Shown one piece after another: positions 17,838 through 27,973 of a stretch of 64,000 nt of DNA. The DNA comes from Chitinophaga pinensis (lineage in GTDB: Bacteria; Bacteroidota; Bacteroidia; Flavobacteriales_D; Crocinitomicaceae): positions 62,001 through 126,000 of the forward strand of contig CAMDNE010000001.1 of NCBI GenBank assembly GCA_945902745.1. The letters are read 5' to 3'. The position numbers and the translations under genes are program-made. Below the pieces are notes generated by a model that saw only the letters and a list, made by a program, of their open reading frames with translations, searched no databases and was not told the origin of the DNA. The first letter of the stretch is position 1. Each line of letters starts with the position of its first letter.

Positions 17838-19898
17838 TTAATCAAGAATGAGTTTGTTAGTCAGCACCTTCTTTCCTGATTTTACTTTTAACAAATAAAT
17901 CCCCTTTGGCTCCTTACTAAGATCTATTGATTCGTTTGCAAAAGTACTTGCTTTATAAACGATGGTACCTTGTAAATTGTAGATCTCGATTTCAACTTCA
18001 ATTAAGTCCGAATTATCCGAATTGATAGAGAAAATTCCGTTTGATGGATTTGGTGAAATAGTTATCGTATTTAAAGCGTTTTCATTCAACTCTAAACCAC
18101 TTATTGTAAAACAAAAAGAAGTATCTGCACAACCACTTTGTGTATTGATAACAGCATAATCACCATTCGTTGAAGGAATAAAAACTTGATCTGTTTCATT
18201 TGAAACAAATGAATTGTCAAAACAATCAATCCATTGATAAGTGCCAACAAATGAATTTGAAGCTAAAATACCTAAACTCTGTGTTACAGAAGTATCGATA
18301 ATGGTAACAGTAACATTTAAAATCTGAGGTGCTGATGATCCACAAATGTTGTTAGCAGTAACCAAAATGTCTCCACCAGTTGAAAAAGAAGCGGTTGGAA
18401 TTGAATTCACTGTCGTAGTTCCTGTCCAAGATACGGGCAACGTCCACGAGTAATCAACTGCGTTTGGATCGTTGGTGACAGAATAGAAATTGGTACTATT
18501 TTCACAGATAACAGCATTTCCTAGAATAATACTTGGCGTTGCAGGAATGGAGGTTGTGTTAATTGCTAATGTTTGAGATGGAGATGCTCCACAGCTATTA
18601 TTTGCTGTTACAGTAACGTTTCCACTCGTTGAACTTGATGTTGCATTAATCGAATTTGTGGTTGAACTTCCCGACCAACCAATTGGTAATGTCCACGTAT
18701 AAGAAGTTGCTCCTATAATTGGTGAAATGTCATACGTGTTTGTTGTCGAAGCACAAATACCAGCATTTCCATTTATTGCTGCTGGTTGCGCTAAAACACC
18801 GTTTGCTACATTAATTGTGAGAGTTTGTGGAGCAGATGAGCCACAAACATTCACTGTAGAGATTAAAATATTTCCACTCGTAACAGAAGCTGTTGCCGAA
18901 ATTGTATTTGTTGCAGAACTTCCAGTCCAACCTAGGGGCAAAGTCCACGTATAAGAAGTTGCTCCAGGAACAGATGTAACGTTATACGAATTCACTGTTA
19001 AAGCACAAATAGCAGAATTACCATTCACACTTGTTGGCGTATTTGGGATGCTATTCACAACGGTTATTGCCACTGTTCTTAAAGGAGATGATCCACAACT
19101 ATTATTTGCAGTAACGGTAATGTTTCCGCTTAAACTGCCGCATGTCGTCCCAATAGAATTAGTCGTTGAAGTGCCCGTCCAGCCCACTGGGTATGTCCAT
19201 GTATAAGAAGTAGCTGTAGGTATCGATACTACAGAATACGTGTTTGAAGTGCTTGTACAAATCGTTGTGTTTCCAGTTATTGGCGCTGGAGTAGGAGGAA
19301 TGCTTGTCACTGTAATGGCTAATGTTTGAGGAACAGAAGAACCACAAGACACATTTGCAGTAACTGAAATGTTTCCACTTGTTGCACTTGAAGTTGTGGT
19401 AATGGAAGTTGTTGAAGAAGTTCCTGACCAACCTCCAGGCAAAGTCCATGTATACGATGTTGCTCCAGCGACAGGGGAAATACTATACGTGTTGGATGTT
19501 CCAGAGCAAATTGCTGTATTTCCTGTTATCAATCCCGGTTGGGCTGGTGTAGGGCAAGGAGAAACGACAATTGTTCCTTTCATTCCCATTGCAGCATGTG
19601 GTGTGCACACAAAATAATGTGTTCCAACTGCCAATTGCGCTGGCAAAACCATTCCACCTCCAAAAGCAGTTTGAAATCCTCCAGGCAATGGCGTGTTTCC
19701 ATTTGCTGTCCAAGTTCCTAAACTTACTTCACGAGCATCATGCGATCCCCCAATTGTGAATACAACAGTGTCTCCAAAAAGAATATTTGTTGTGGCTGGA
19801 GTAAATGTTAATCCAGAAGTATTAATCGTCCAAATTGTACAAAAAGCAGATGTGCTTATTGTGATTAATAGTAGCGAGAGAAGTGATTTTAATTTCAT
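17838..19898 (-). CDS. T9SS-exported protein: plastocyanin/azurin-like N-terminal domain, several PKD/Ig-like repeats, type A sorting domain
   Basis: HYFVCTPHAAMGMKGTIVV cupredoxin-like; repeated ITGNTxICxxTSNTYSV..ATSYTWTLPxGWxGxSxTNSI units; C-terminal TISPNPSNGIFSI..KGIYLLKVKSGKKVLTNKLILD. Confidence 0.85.
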   Translation of the reverse strand: MKLKSLLSLLLITISTSAFCTIWTINTSGLTFTPATTNILFGDTVVFTIGGSHDAREVSLGTWTANGNTPLPGGFQTAFGGGMVLPAQLAVGTHYFVCTPHAAMGMKGTIVVSPCPTPAQPGLITGNTAICSGTSNTYSISPVAGATSYTWTLPGGWSGTSSTTSITTTSSATSGNISVTANVSCGSSVPQTLAITVTSIPPTPAPITGNTTICTSTSNTYSVVSIPTATSYTWTYPVGWTGTSTTNSIGTTCGSLSGNITVTANNSCGSSPLRTVAITVVNSIPNTPTSVNGNSAICALTVNSYNVTSVPGATSYTWTLPLGWTGSSATNTISATASVTSGNILISTVNVCGSSAPQTLTINVANGVLAQPAAINGNAGICASTTNTYDISPIIGATSYTWTLPIGWSGSSTTNSINATSSSTSGNVTVTANNSCGASPSQTLAINTTSIPATPSIILGNAVICENSTNFYSVTNDPNAVDYSWTLPVSWTGTTTVNSIPTASFSTGGDILVTANNICGSSAPQILNVTVTIIDTSVTQSLGILASNSFVGTYQWIDCFDNSFVSNETDQVFIPSTNGDYAVINTQSGCADTSFCFTISGLELNENALNTITISPNPSNGIFSINSDNSDLIEVEIEIYNLQGTIVYKASTFANESIDLSKEPKGIYLLKVKSGKKVLTNKLILD

Positions 19899-19910
19899 TT
19901 TATAGAATTT

Positions 19911-19973
19911 GTAATTTGTAATTTGTAATTTGTAATTCGTGATTTGTAATTCGTAATTCGTAATTCGTGATTT
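19911..19973. repeat. Heptanucleotide tandem repeat, 9 units
   Basis: (gtaattt)3 gtaattc gtgattt (gtaattc)3 gtgattt, in perfect 7-bp register. Confidence 0.95.
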
Positions 19974-19992
19974 TTTGAGATAAGTAAATAGC

Positions 19993-21393
19993 TTATTTCA
20001 CTTGTTCATTTATCCAATTCAACATCAATTCCAACGCTGCCGGCGAAATAGTTTGTTCAATTTCCGAATATTCACTTGGCGAACCTGTTTCACATTCTTG
20101 GAACAAATGGTTCAACTTATCTAATTCTTTAATCGTTACCTTTTGGTTGCCACCTTTCGCTAAAGCTGTTTGTATTGCCGTTAAATTTTCTTTGGCAGGA
20201 ACTTGTAAATCTTTAGAGCCGTTAATCGCTAAAACAGGACATTTTACTTTTCCCAAGACAATAGCGGGATTGTATTTTATAAAATAAACCATCCACGGTG
20301 TAGCAATTTGTTCAACAGTATATTTAACATATTCTTCATCAGAAACTCCTTCAGGTTTGCCAGAATCAGGATTTTCTTTCAAGGATGCTAACATGTGAAC
20401 GGATAGGTCCTTTTTTATTTGATCAAGATCAGTTGATTTTTTTATAATTTCAAACAATTCGGTATTTTCCTTTTTTCCAAGTATAAGATTCTCTTCACTT
20501 TCGCCAGATGCGCGACCAATTAACTCTTGTTGCAATAACAATAGTTCATCCCCAGGAATTCCTGTTCCAGCCAATAATACGATGAATGCAACATTCTTTG
20601 ATTTAGCTGCAACAATCGGAGCAATAATTCCACCTTCACTGTGACCAGCCAATCCAATTTTCTTTTTGTTAACGCCTTTTTTAGTCATTAAAAATGCAAT
20701 AGCTGCTTGCACATCAGTAGCGAAATCTTGTGTTGTTGCCGTTTTAAAATCTCCAGTAGAAGAAGCTGTTCCGCGGTCATCGTATCTCAAAACTCCGATT
20801 CCATTGCGTGTTAAATAATCTGACAAAACAAGAAAAGGTTTGTGACCCATTAATTCTTCATCACGATTTTGTGGTCCACTTCCAGAGATTAAAATAACAA
20901 CTGGATAAACACCTTCTTTTTTCGGAAGGGTCAATGTTCCTGAAAGTGTAACACCAGCTTTTTTGTTCTTAAAGGTGACATCTTCGGAATAATATGGATA
21001 GGGTTCTATTGGATTTTGAGGACGTAATGCTTCAACTAATTCTATTTTATCATGAGATAAATCCATTGAAAAGGTTTGTCCAGCTTGACTAAAATTGCCA
21101 ACGATAATGTTGTCTTTCCCCAACGTTCCAACGTATTCGATTTTTGCTTTCTCGATTTTAATATTCAATAGATTGTTTTCAAAACTCGTTGAAGAAGTCG
21201 GGATATCCTTGGCTCCCTGATCTGGGCTATCCATTGTGGAAGTATAACCAGTTGCTGTTTTTGAAATATTGAACACGAGACGCAACTGCATTCCTTGAAT
21301 CTTTAATACACCGTTCCACTGACCAGTAATTTCTTGACTTGTGGAATTGTATACACTGATAAAAGTTATAATGAATAAAAGTGATTTCAACAT
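19993..21393 (-). CDS. Alpha/beta hydrolase (serine aminopeptidase/dienelactone hydrolase-like)
   Basis: VILISGSGPQNRDEELMGHKPF, GLAGHSEGGIIAPIVAAK nucleophile elbow, catalytic region LNHLFQECETG. Confidence 0.88.
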   Translation of the reverse strand: MLKSLLFIITFISVYNSTSQEITGQWNGVLKIQGMQLRLVFNISKTATGYTSTMDSPDQGAKDIPTSSTSFENNLLNIKIEKAKIEYVGTLGKDNIIVGNFSQAGQTFSMDLSHDKIELVEALRPQNPIEPYPYYSEDVTFKNKKAGVTLSGTLTLPKKEGVYPVVILISGSGPQNRDEELMGHKPFLVLSDYLTRNGIGVLRYDDRGTASSTGDFKTATTQDFATDVQAAIAFLMTKKGVNKKKIGLAGHSEGGIIAPIVAAKSKNVAFIVLLAGTGIPGDELLLLQQELIGRASGESEENLILGKKENTELFEIIKKSTDLDQIKKDLSVHMLASLKENPDSGKPEGVSDEEYVKYTVEQIATPWMVYFIKYNPAIVLGKVKCPVLAINGSKDLQVPAKENLTAIQTALAKGGNQKVTIKELDKLNHLFQECETGSPSEYSEIEQTISPAALELMLNWINEQVK

Positions 21394-21531
21394 TGTATAT
21401 TGATTTGGTGATGTTTTATTGATACTGATAAAAGTAACTATTTTTTTAGGGATGAAAAAATAGAATGTGGATTAAACTCCCATTTTGTTTTCGAAATACT
21501 GTTTGATACTGATTTTTAGCCCAAATTCTAT

Positions 21532-22728
21532 TTAATCAGCTTCAGTAAATTCAAGTCGAAAAACCAATCCATTCTCATTGTGAAAGGAATAAGTTCCGTT
21601 TATTTGATCTGAAAGGGATTTGATTAAATCTATTCCCAATGAGTTGGAAACACTAAAATCCAGATTTTTCAATCCTGGTCCGTTGTCTTTTACAACCAGT
21701 TTTATGCAACCATCTTCCAAATAGAAGATGATTTGAATTTGAAGTTTTTGATTCTCAACGTGCCCATATTTATATGAATTGGTAATTAATTCATTTAAAA
21801 TCAAACCACAGGGAATGGCATTTGCTAAATCTAGATTGATGTTTTCAGTTACCAGAATTATTTCATCATTTTCAGAATTACCATGGGAATTTCTGATTTC
21901 ACCAACCAAATTTTGAATATAGTCTTTGAAATTTAACCCAATAACATTATTACTATTGAAGATGTTGTTGTGAACTAGTGCCATTGAAAAAACCCTGTTG
22001 CGACAATCTTCTAATGCTGCTTTGACTTCCAATGAATCAGACATGTTCTTTTTTAAATTCAATAAGCTTGTTACAATATTCATATTGTTTTTAACCCGAT
22101 GAAAAACCTCAGCTAGCAGGACATCTTTTTCAAGAAGCATCTTTTTAATTTCGTTTTCTTGACTGATTGATTCAAACGTTATAGAAATAGTAAAAGAAAT
22201 CGTAGTGGTAATTGCAATTAATATATTAATAATAGAGAGGCTGTTAATGTTACCAATTGTTAATATTGACTGATCCCCGTTTTTAGAGTATCCAATTAAA
22301 ATGACAGCTATTGAAGATAAACAAAGTAAACTTATAATGATGAGGTGTTTGAGCATTTCCTTTCGGCCAAGCAATTGCACAATTGCAATGATCATTGGGA
22401 AATAAAACAGTAACATCATTGAATCTTTTCCCATTTTTAAACTCAAGGAAGTGAAAAATAAAAACCCCCAAATAAAAAACCAATAGGAAGTCCAAATGTA
22501 ATTTGTGTATTTATTTAAAATGAAAACTACCGGAAAAGCAAAAAAAGCAATAAAGCAATCTAAAATAAAATCGGGATAGTCAAAATACCAAAACAAAGCA
22601 ATACCGGCAGTCATATTGAACATGCCAATTATAGCAATAGTATTTAATTTTCTTACAAGGTGACTTTCCCACGTCAGATAATGGGGTTTTATGCCAATTG
22701 CAATTATGGGCTCGATAAATTGTTTCAT
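21532..22728 (-). CDS. Sensor histidine kinase (HisKA_2/HATPase_c type)
   Basis: LAEVFHRVKNNMNIVTSLLNLK H-box and LNELITNSYKYGH / VKDNGPGL ATPase motifs; N-terminal TM segments. Confidence 0.9.
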   Translation of the reverse strand: MKQFIEPIIAIGIKPHYLTWESHLVRKLNTIAIIGMFNMTAGIALFWYFDYPDFILDCFIAFFAFPVVFILNKYTNYIWTSYWFFIWGFLFFTSLSLKMGKDSMMLLFYFPMIIAIVQLLGRKEMLKHLIIISLLCLSSIAVILIGYSKNGDQSILTIGNINSLSIINILIAITTTISFTISITFESISQENEIKKMLLEKDVLLAEVFHRVKNNMNIVTSLLNLKKNMSDSLEVKAALEDCRNRVFSMALVHNNIFNSNNVIGLNFKDYIQNLVGEIRNSHGNSENDEIILVTENINLDLANAIPCGLILNELITNSYKYGHVENQKLQIQIIFYLEDGCIKLVVKDNGPGLKNLDFSVSNSLGIDLIKSLSDQINGTYSFHNENGLVFRLEFTEAD

Positions 22729-22797
22729 CCCAGATCTAATCGTTCAATATTATAATGATAATGTTGAAGTTACTTAATTTTTCTGGAAAAAGAAAGC

Positions 22798-23358
22798 TTA
22801 TTGTTTATTTTTTATTCCTGCTACTATTTCTTTTTGAATGGTTTGACCAATATCTTTATTGTACCAATTTTGTAAAGCAACTTTTTGATCGACAACCGAC
22901 AATTGTTGCGCTTTTGATTCAAGAAACAAAATAGTTGCCGGTTCAGGTCTTGGACCCCAAACAAATAAATCTGTATTGTTGGCATCTCGAATAATCAAGC
23001 GGGGAATCGATTTTCCTCCATTTATTAAGTAGTTTTCTATTTCAGAATTTTCGCTGTCTCTCAGTTGGATTTCTAGCGTTATTAATGGATTCAATTCAGC
23101 CAGTTTCACGATAAATGGGACACAATGTGCAGCATCACCACACCAAGGTTCAGCAATGATAACCCACGTTTGTTTTGTTGAAATTGAATTGATAGCAGCT
23201 ATCGATTCAGAAAGAATTTCACCTTTTTTTATCCACCTATTTTGACGTGAAAAATTGAGTTTGGTATATTCTAAAAAATGAGGATCATCGTATGGAGAAT
23301 GAAGTAGTTTGCCTGCTAAAACCTCGTCGAATGTCTGTTGGTAGTCCTTGAATGTCAT
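22798..23358 (-). CDS. Thioredoxin family protein
   Basis: WVIIAEPWCGDAAHCVPFI and IPRLIIRD cis-Pro region. Confidence 0.85.
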   Translation of the reverse strand: MTFKDYQQTFDEVLAGKLLHSPYDDPHFLEYTKLNFSRQNRWIKKGEILSESIAAINSISTKQTWVIIAEPWCGDAAHCVPFIVKLAELNPLITLEIQLRDSENSEIENYLINGGKSIPRLIIRDANNTDLFVWGPRPEPATILFLESKAQQLSVVDQKVALQNWYNKDIGQTIQKEIVAGIKNKQ

Positions 23359-23487
23359 GTCTTTGAATTTTTCTGTAAAGTTAAGGCCAGTTTTAAAAAT
23401 GAAAGCAACTTATATTACAAAACAGGATGCTTGAAATTACAATTGGAATGCAATAATACCCTGATTTTGTATTTATCAGAGACAAAG

Positions 23488-23521
23488 AAAGTCCACAAAA
23501 ACGAATCTTTGTGGACTTTTT
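23488..23521. terminator. Bidirectional-type intrinsic terminator
   Basis: AAAGTCCACAAA-aacgaatc-TTTGTGGACTTT followed by T. Confidence 0.7.
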
Positions 23522-23537
23522 AACTAGAAGAAAATGC

Positions 23538-23930
23538 TTATTGAGGCAAGCAAACAATACTAATCTCTTTCATTTCCATATTTCCATCATGGTCTTTTTC
23601 AACGTCTACTAATAGTTTAACAACCGAAGTGTCTGTTACATTGTTCGTCCAAGAATAATCCAATGCGTAGTTTGCCGCGTGAACATCATGCACCTCAGAA
23701 AATACTGCACTTCCAGTTGTTAAATTTGTGAAAGTAACCGTGTAACCATGCATTTCTGCAGAACCTGATACTGTTCCTGTTAAATGTACTGCTGCTCCAA
23801 AAGGAATGGTGTCATTTGCACTGGGTGTATTGAACGTGATTGTTGCGGTTACTACTTCCTCTTCTTTTTCTTTTTTACAAGAGATAAGTGTTACGAATAA
23901 TACGGCGATAAGAATTATTGATTTTTTCAT
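23538..23930 (-). CDS. Hypothetical lipoprotein
   Basis: 130 aa, lipobox LISCKKEKEEE. Confidence 0.65.
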   Translation of the reverse strand: MKKSIILIAVLFVTLISCKKEKEEEVVTATITFNTPSANDTIPFGAAVHLTGTVSGSAEMHGYTVTFTNLTTGSAVFSEVHDVHAANYALDYSWTNNVTDTSVVKLLVDVEKDHDGNMEMKEISIVCLPQ

Positions 23931-24844
23931 TTTTTAAGTTTTTTAGATATTAAATAATTTATTGAAATGGATACCAGTTCTTTTTGCTGAACTGACCCAT
24001 TTCCTAAGTTTTGATAGATTGGTAATTGACCATAGAGCGATAAAAACCAGTTTGCACGAATAATATTCAATCCAAGTTTACCACTAACAATTTCTCCATT
24101 GTTTTTGCTGTCACTCGTTGTATATCCATTTATGCGATCTTTCAGAATTAAACTGGCTTGGAATCCAACATATGGACGAAATGTAGTCTTCGAAAATTTG
24201 AACATTCTAAACAGTGTGCCTCCAATTGAGAATGAATTCCCATATTGATAGCCATATTTATTTTGCAAAGAATAGGAATTTGAAGCTTCAATTTGTCCTC
24301 CATTTTTGCCCGACTGAAAAATATAATTGGCAAAGAGCGTAAAATTAAACGCTCCAGTTCCAGGATACATATTTGACATCGTATGCGCACTTTCTGCATA
24401 CCTACCAGTTGGTGATTTTATCCCAAATCCAATGTTTAACTGTTGGTTGATAATGCCATTCGTGTCTTTTTGAATAACAGGCGTATAGAAACTCTGTAAG
24501 CCAATGTCACCAATTCCAGACTGGATAGTTTTGGACCCACTTTCGATTTGAATCGCATAAGAATAGGGCAGTGTCCCAATTATTTGCCAACGATTGGACA
24601 ATTGAAATTTACCTACCAACTCTGATATTAGAAAGTACTCGGTTGAGTTGGTTGCAACTCCCGTTAATAGTGATTCATCATGACTGAAATAGCGTCTATA
24701 GCTAGATCGAAATCCAATAAAATGGAAATCATTGGTAGGTGTAAAACCATTCATGCCAGACGTACTGACGCCACCACAAACATCACACGCCGCAGCTGTG
24801 AAATGCAGGTATACACCAATTGTTAATGCAACATATTTGAGCAT
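23927..24844 (-). CDS. Hypothetical outer-membrane beta-barrel-like protein
   Basis: 305 aa with signal peptide, alternating hydrophobic strands; overlaps the next gene by 4 bp. Confidence 0.6.
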   Translation of the reverse strand: MLKYVALTIGVYLHFTAAACDVCGGVSTSGMNGFTPTNDFHFIGFRSSYRRYFSHDESLLTGVATNSTEYFLISELVGKFQLSNRWQIIGTLPYSYAIQIESGSKTIQSGIGDIGLQSFYTPVIQKDTNGIINQQLNIGFGIKSPTGRYAESAHTMSNMYPGTGAFNFTLFANYIFQSGKNGGQIEASNSYSLQNKYGYQYGNSFSIGGTLFRMFKFSKTTFRPYVGFQASLILKDRINGYTTSDSKNNGEIVSGKLGLNIIRANWFLSLYGQLPIYQNLGNGSVQQKELVSISINYLISKKLKK

Positions 24845-24895
24845 ACAATTAGATTTAAATAAGTAAAATCGGACTAATAATTTTAGTTCCTTTTA

Positions 24896-25297
24896 TTATG
24901 AAAATCTTGTGGTAGGTGGATGGAAAATAGCAGATAAATGCTCTTTCGAATGAAGAGAAGCATACATGTAAAAGTGCTTTTTTGGTTCACTTCTAAACGA
25001 TGAAAAAATAGACGATTCAATCTGTAAAATCGTACAACTTTGAAGTTCTATTTTTCCTGTAAATGGATTGTGTTTTTTACTGGATGCATTTTTTAATTCC
25101 TCTGCTTCCAATTTTTTCAATTGCTTTGCCAAGTAGCATTTACCATTACATTTCATGGTTGGCTTATCCTTGTTTTCACACTTTTCCTTGGTAATTCTTG
25201 TTTGATCTAGCTTATACCATACTTCCCAACCTAGAAAAAAGAAACTTTTTCCTAATAAGGCTGTGGTTAAAAATATGGTAAAAAGCAGTCTCATCAA
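24896..25297 (-). CDS. Hypothetical protein with Cys pair (CNGKCYLAKQLKK)
   Basis: 133 aa, N-terminal TM, conserved-looking CNGKCYL motif; overlaps the upstream gene stop. Confidence 0.55.
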   Translation of the reverse strand: MMRLLFTIFLTTALLGKSFFFLGWEVWYKLDQTRITKEKCENKDKPTMKCNGKCYLAKQLKKLEAEELKNASSKKHNPFTGKIELQSCTILQIESSIFSSFRSEPKKHFYMYASLHSKEHLSAIFHPPTTRFS

Positions 25298-27738
25298 TAA
25301 ATCGCAGGGTATTCAATTGGATCAACTTCATGCATGATTGCATATACTTTTTCAACGATATCATCGATGCTTGGCTTGGAAAAATAATCTCCATCTGAAC
25401 CATAAGCTGGTCTGTGATCTTTCGCACTCAACGTTTCTGGTGCCGAATCCAAATGAACATAGCCTTTTTGTTCAACCAAAATTTTGTCAAGAATATATCC
25501 AGTTGCACCGCTGCTCACATCTTCGTCAACAATCAACAAACGATTTGTTTTTGCAATCGAATCCTTGATCATGTGATTGATATCAAACGGCAATAATGTT
25601 TGAACATCAATTAATTCAACATCGATTCCTAATTCTGCTAATTGTTTTAATGCTGCTTCACACAAATTAAATGTTGAACCATATGAAACCAACGTCAAAT
25701 CAGCACCTGTTTTTACAATTTCTGGAATTCCAAGTGGCTCCTTGAACTCACCAATATTGTTTGGCATCAGTTCCTTTGTTCGATATCCATTTAATGGTTC
25801 AATAACCAAAGCTGGCTCATCTGCTTCCATAAATAAATTATAAAAACCTGCGGCTTTCGTCATGTTCCTTGGAACGCATACATGAATTCCTCTCAAAGAA
25901 TTTATTATCATTCCCATTGGAGAACCACTGTGCCAAACGCCTTCTAATCGGTGTCCACGCGTACTTATAATTAACGGAGCTTTTTGCCCGCCTTTTGTTC
26001 TATATTGAACTGTTGCTAAATCGTCGGAAAGTACTTGAACAGCATATAGTAAATAGTCCAAATATTGAATTTCAGCAATTGGACGTAATCCACGCATTGC
26101 CATTCCAATTCCTTGACCAATGATAGTACATTCACGAATTCCAGTATCAGTTACACGTAAATCTCCAAATTGCTCTTGCATTCCTTCAAGAGATTGATTT
26201 ACACCACCAATTTTTCCAGCATCTTCTCCAAAAACTAATGCTTCAGGATATTTTTCAAGTATTTTTCGGTAATTCTCTCGTAAGATAATTCTCCCGTCTT
26301 CTTGTGCATTTGAACCATCATATGTCGGTGCAACAGCATTAATTTTAAGCGCAGAGAATTTAGATTGCGAATGTAAATGTGAACTATATCGACTAAAATT
26401 CTCTTCGATTCGTTGCTTAATCCAAGAAGATAAAGCTTGTTTCGAAGCAGATTTTTCTTCACGAACCATTCTTAAAACTTTGCGTGTTGTCGACAAAATA
26501 TCTTTTCGAATCGGTTCAAACGCTTTTTCTAAGGATTCAATTTCTTTGTTAATGAAAGCCGAATTAGGACTTTCATTACTCACAGCCTTCATCAAAGAAA
26601 TTGCTTCAGAAATATCATTTTTAAAATCATCCGTGAAAGCCTTCCAAGCATCATTTTTTTGAGTTCTTACGCTCGCTTTCGCTTCTTTGTGAATTGCTTC
26701 TAATTCTTCTTCAGTTGCTATTGTTTGATCATCAGCATTGAACGTCAAGATCCAAGATTTGAATTTATTGATGCAATCAAAATCAGTTTCCCATTGTAAC
26801 CGTTCCTCTGATTTATACCGCTCGTGTGAACCAGAAGTTGAATGTCCTTGCGGTTGATTCACCTCTTTTACATGCACTAGAACTGGAATGTGTTCTTCAC
26901 GTGCTAAAGCAACGGCTTTCTCATATGTTTCACACAAATGTGCGTAATCCCAACCTTTTGTTATGAAAATTTCATACCCAGTTTTGTCCTTTGTGCGTTG
27001 CATTCCAGCTAACGCTTCAGAAATACTTCCTTTGGTTGTTTGCAATTCTCTTGGAACAGAAATTCCAAATCCATCATCCCAAACAGACATTACCATCGGA
27101 ATTTGTAAAACACCAGCAGCATTGATCGTTTCCCAAAATGGTCCTTCAGAAGTGGAAGCATCACCAATTGTTCCGAATGCTACTTCATTTCCACCGTTTG
27201 TAAACTTCTTGAATTTCTCTAAATCTTTTAACGTTGGGTGATTTCTATAAATTTTTGATGCTTGCGCTAGACCTAATAAACGAGGCATTTGACCGGCAGT
27301 TGGTGAAATATCAGCAGAACTGTTTTTTTGTTCCATTAAATTTTTCCATTCACCATTCGCATCCAAATTTCGTGTTGCAAAATGTCCACCCATTTGTCGA
27401 CCTGCAGATTGCGGCTCTACAACTTCATCCGTGTGAGCATATAATCCAGCAAAATATTGTTGAACCGTCAATTGGTCAATTGCCATCATCAAAGTTTGAT
27501 CTCTATAATAACCAGAACGAAAATCTCCGTTTTGAAATTGTTTAGATAACGCTATCTGAGCAAGTTCTTTTCCATCGCCAAAGATTCCAAACTTGGCTTT
27601 TCCAGTTAAAACTTCCTTTCTTCCTAATAATGAAGCTTCACGCGAAAGACACGCTAAACGATAATCGTTTAATACTTCTGTTTTAAAAGTTTGGAAATCC
27701 AATGATGTTGTTTTTTCGACGGTAGATTCTTTTGTCAT
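25294..27738 (-). CDS. 2-oxoacid (branched-chain) dehydrogenase E1, fused alpha+beta subunits
   Basis: 814 aa; TPP region GTIGDASTSEGPFWETINAAGVLQIPMVMSVWDDGFGI and beta part VFGEDAGKIGGVNQSLEGMQEQFG. Confidence 0.93.
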   Translation of the reverse strand: MTKESTVEKTTSLDFQTFKTEVLNDYRLACLSREASLLGRKEVLTGKAKFGIFGDGKELAQIALSKQFQNGDFRSGYYRDQTLMMAIDQLTVQQYFAGLYAHTDEVVEPQSAGRQMGGHFATRNLDANGEWKNLMEQKNSSADISPTAGQMPRLLGLAQASKIYRNHPTLKDLEKFKKFTNGGNEVAFGTIGDASTSEGPFWETINAAGVLQIPMVMSVWDDGFGISVPRELQTTKGSISEALAGMQRTKDKTGYEIFITKGWDYAHLCETYEKAVALAREEHIPVLVHVKEVNQPQGHSTSGSHERYKSEERLQWETDFDCINKFKSWILTFNADDQTIATEEELEAIHKEAKASVRTQKNDAWKAFTDDFKNDISEAISLMKAVSNESPNSAFINKEIESLEKAFEPIRKDILSTTRKVLRMVREEKSASKQALSSWIKQRIEENFSRYSSHLHSQSKFSALKINAVAPTYDGSNAQEDGRIILRENYRKILEKYPEALVFGEDAGKIGGVNQSLEGMQEQFGDLRVTDTGIRECTIIGQGIGMAMRGLRPIAEIQYLDYLLYAVQVLSDDLATVQYRTKGGQKAPLIISTRGHRLEGVWHSGSPMGMIINSLRGIHVCVPRNMTKAAGFYNLFMEADEPALVIEPLNGYRTKELMPNNIGEFKEPLGIPEIVKTGADLTLVSYGSTFNLCEAALKQLAELGIDVELIDVQTLLPFDINHMIKDSIAKTNRLLIVDEDVSSGATGYILDKILVEQKGYVHLDSAPETLSAKDHRPAYGSDGDYFSKPSIDDIVEKVYAIMHEVDPIEYPAIY

Positions 27739-27973
27739 AGATAGCTTTTACACCCACAAAGATAATAAAATAAGAGATTGAAAATAGTTCGTTTATAAGA
27801 TTGTATTTTCTTATTTTTGAAGCATGAATTTAAAAGAGATTTATAAAAAGTATTCTCCTTATTTTGTGGATGTTTGGCAGTATTTGGTGATTATACTGAT
27901 TTTCATTTTAGCCCTTATATTTTTTCTTTAGGCAAATCTGAAATTTTGTATCTTCGTTGAAATTCAATTTCAA

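Noticed and set aside
27825-27890. Short ORF MNLKEIIKSILLILWMFGSIW upstream of 27974
   Set aside because: Only 21 codons in AT-rich intergenic DNA; insufficient evidence.
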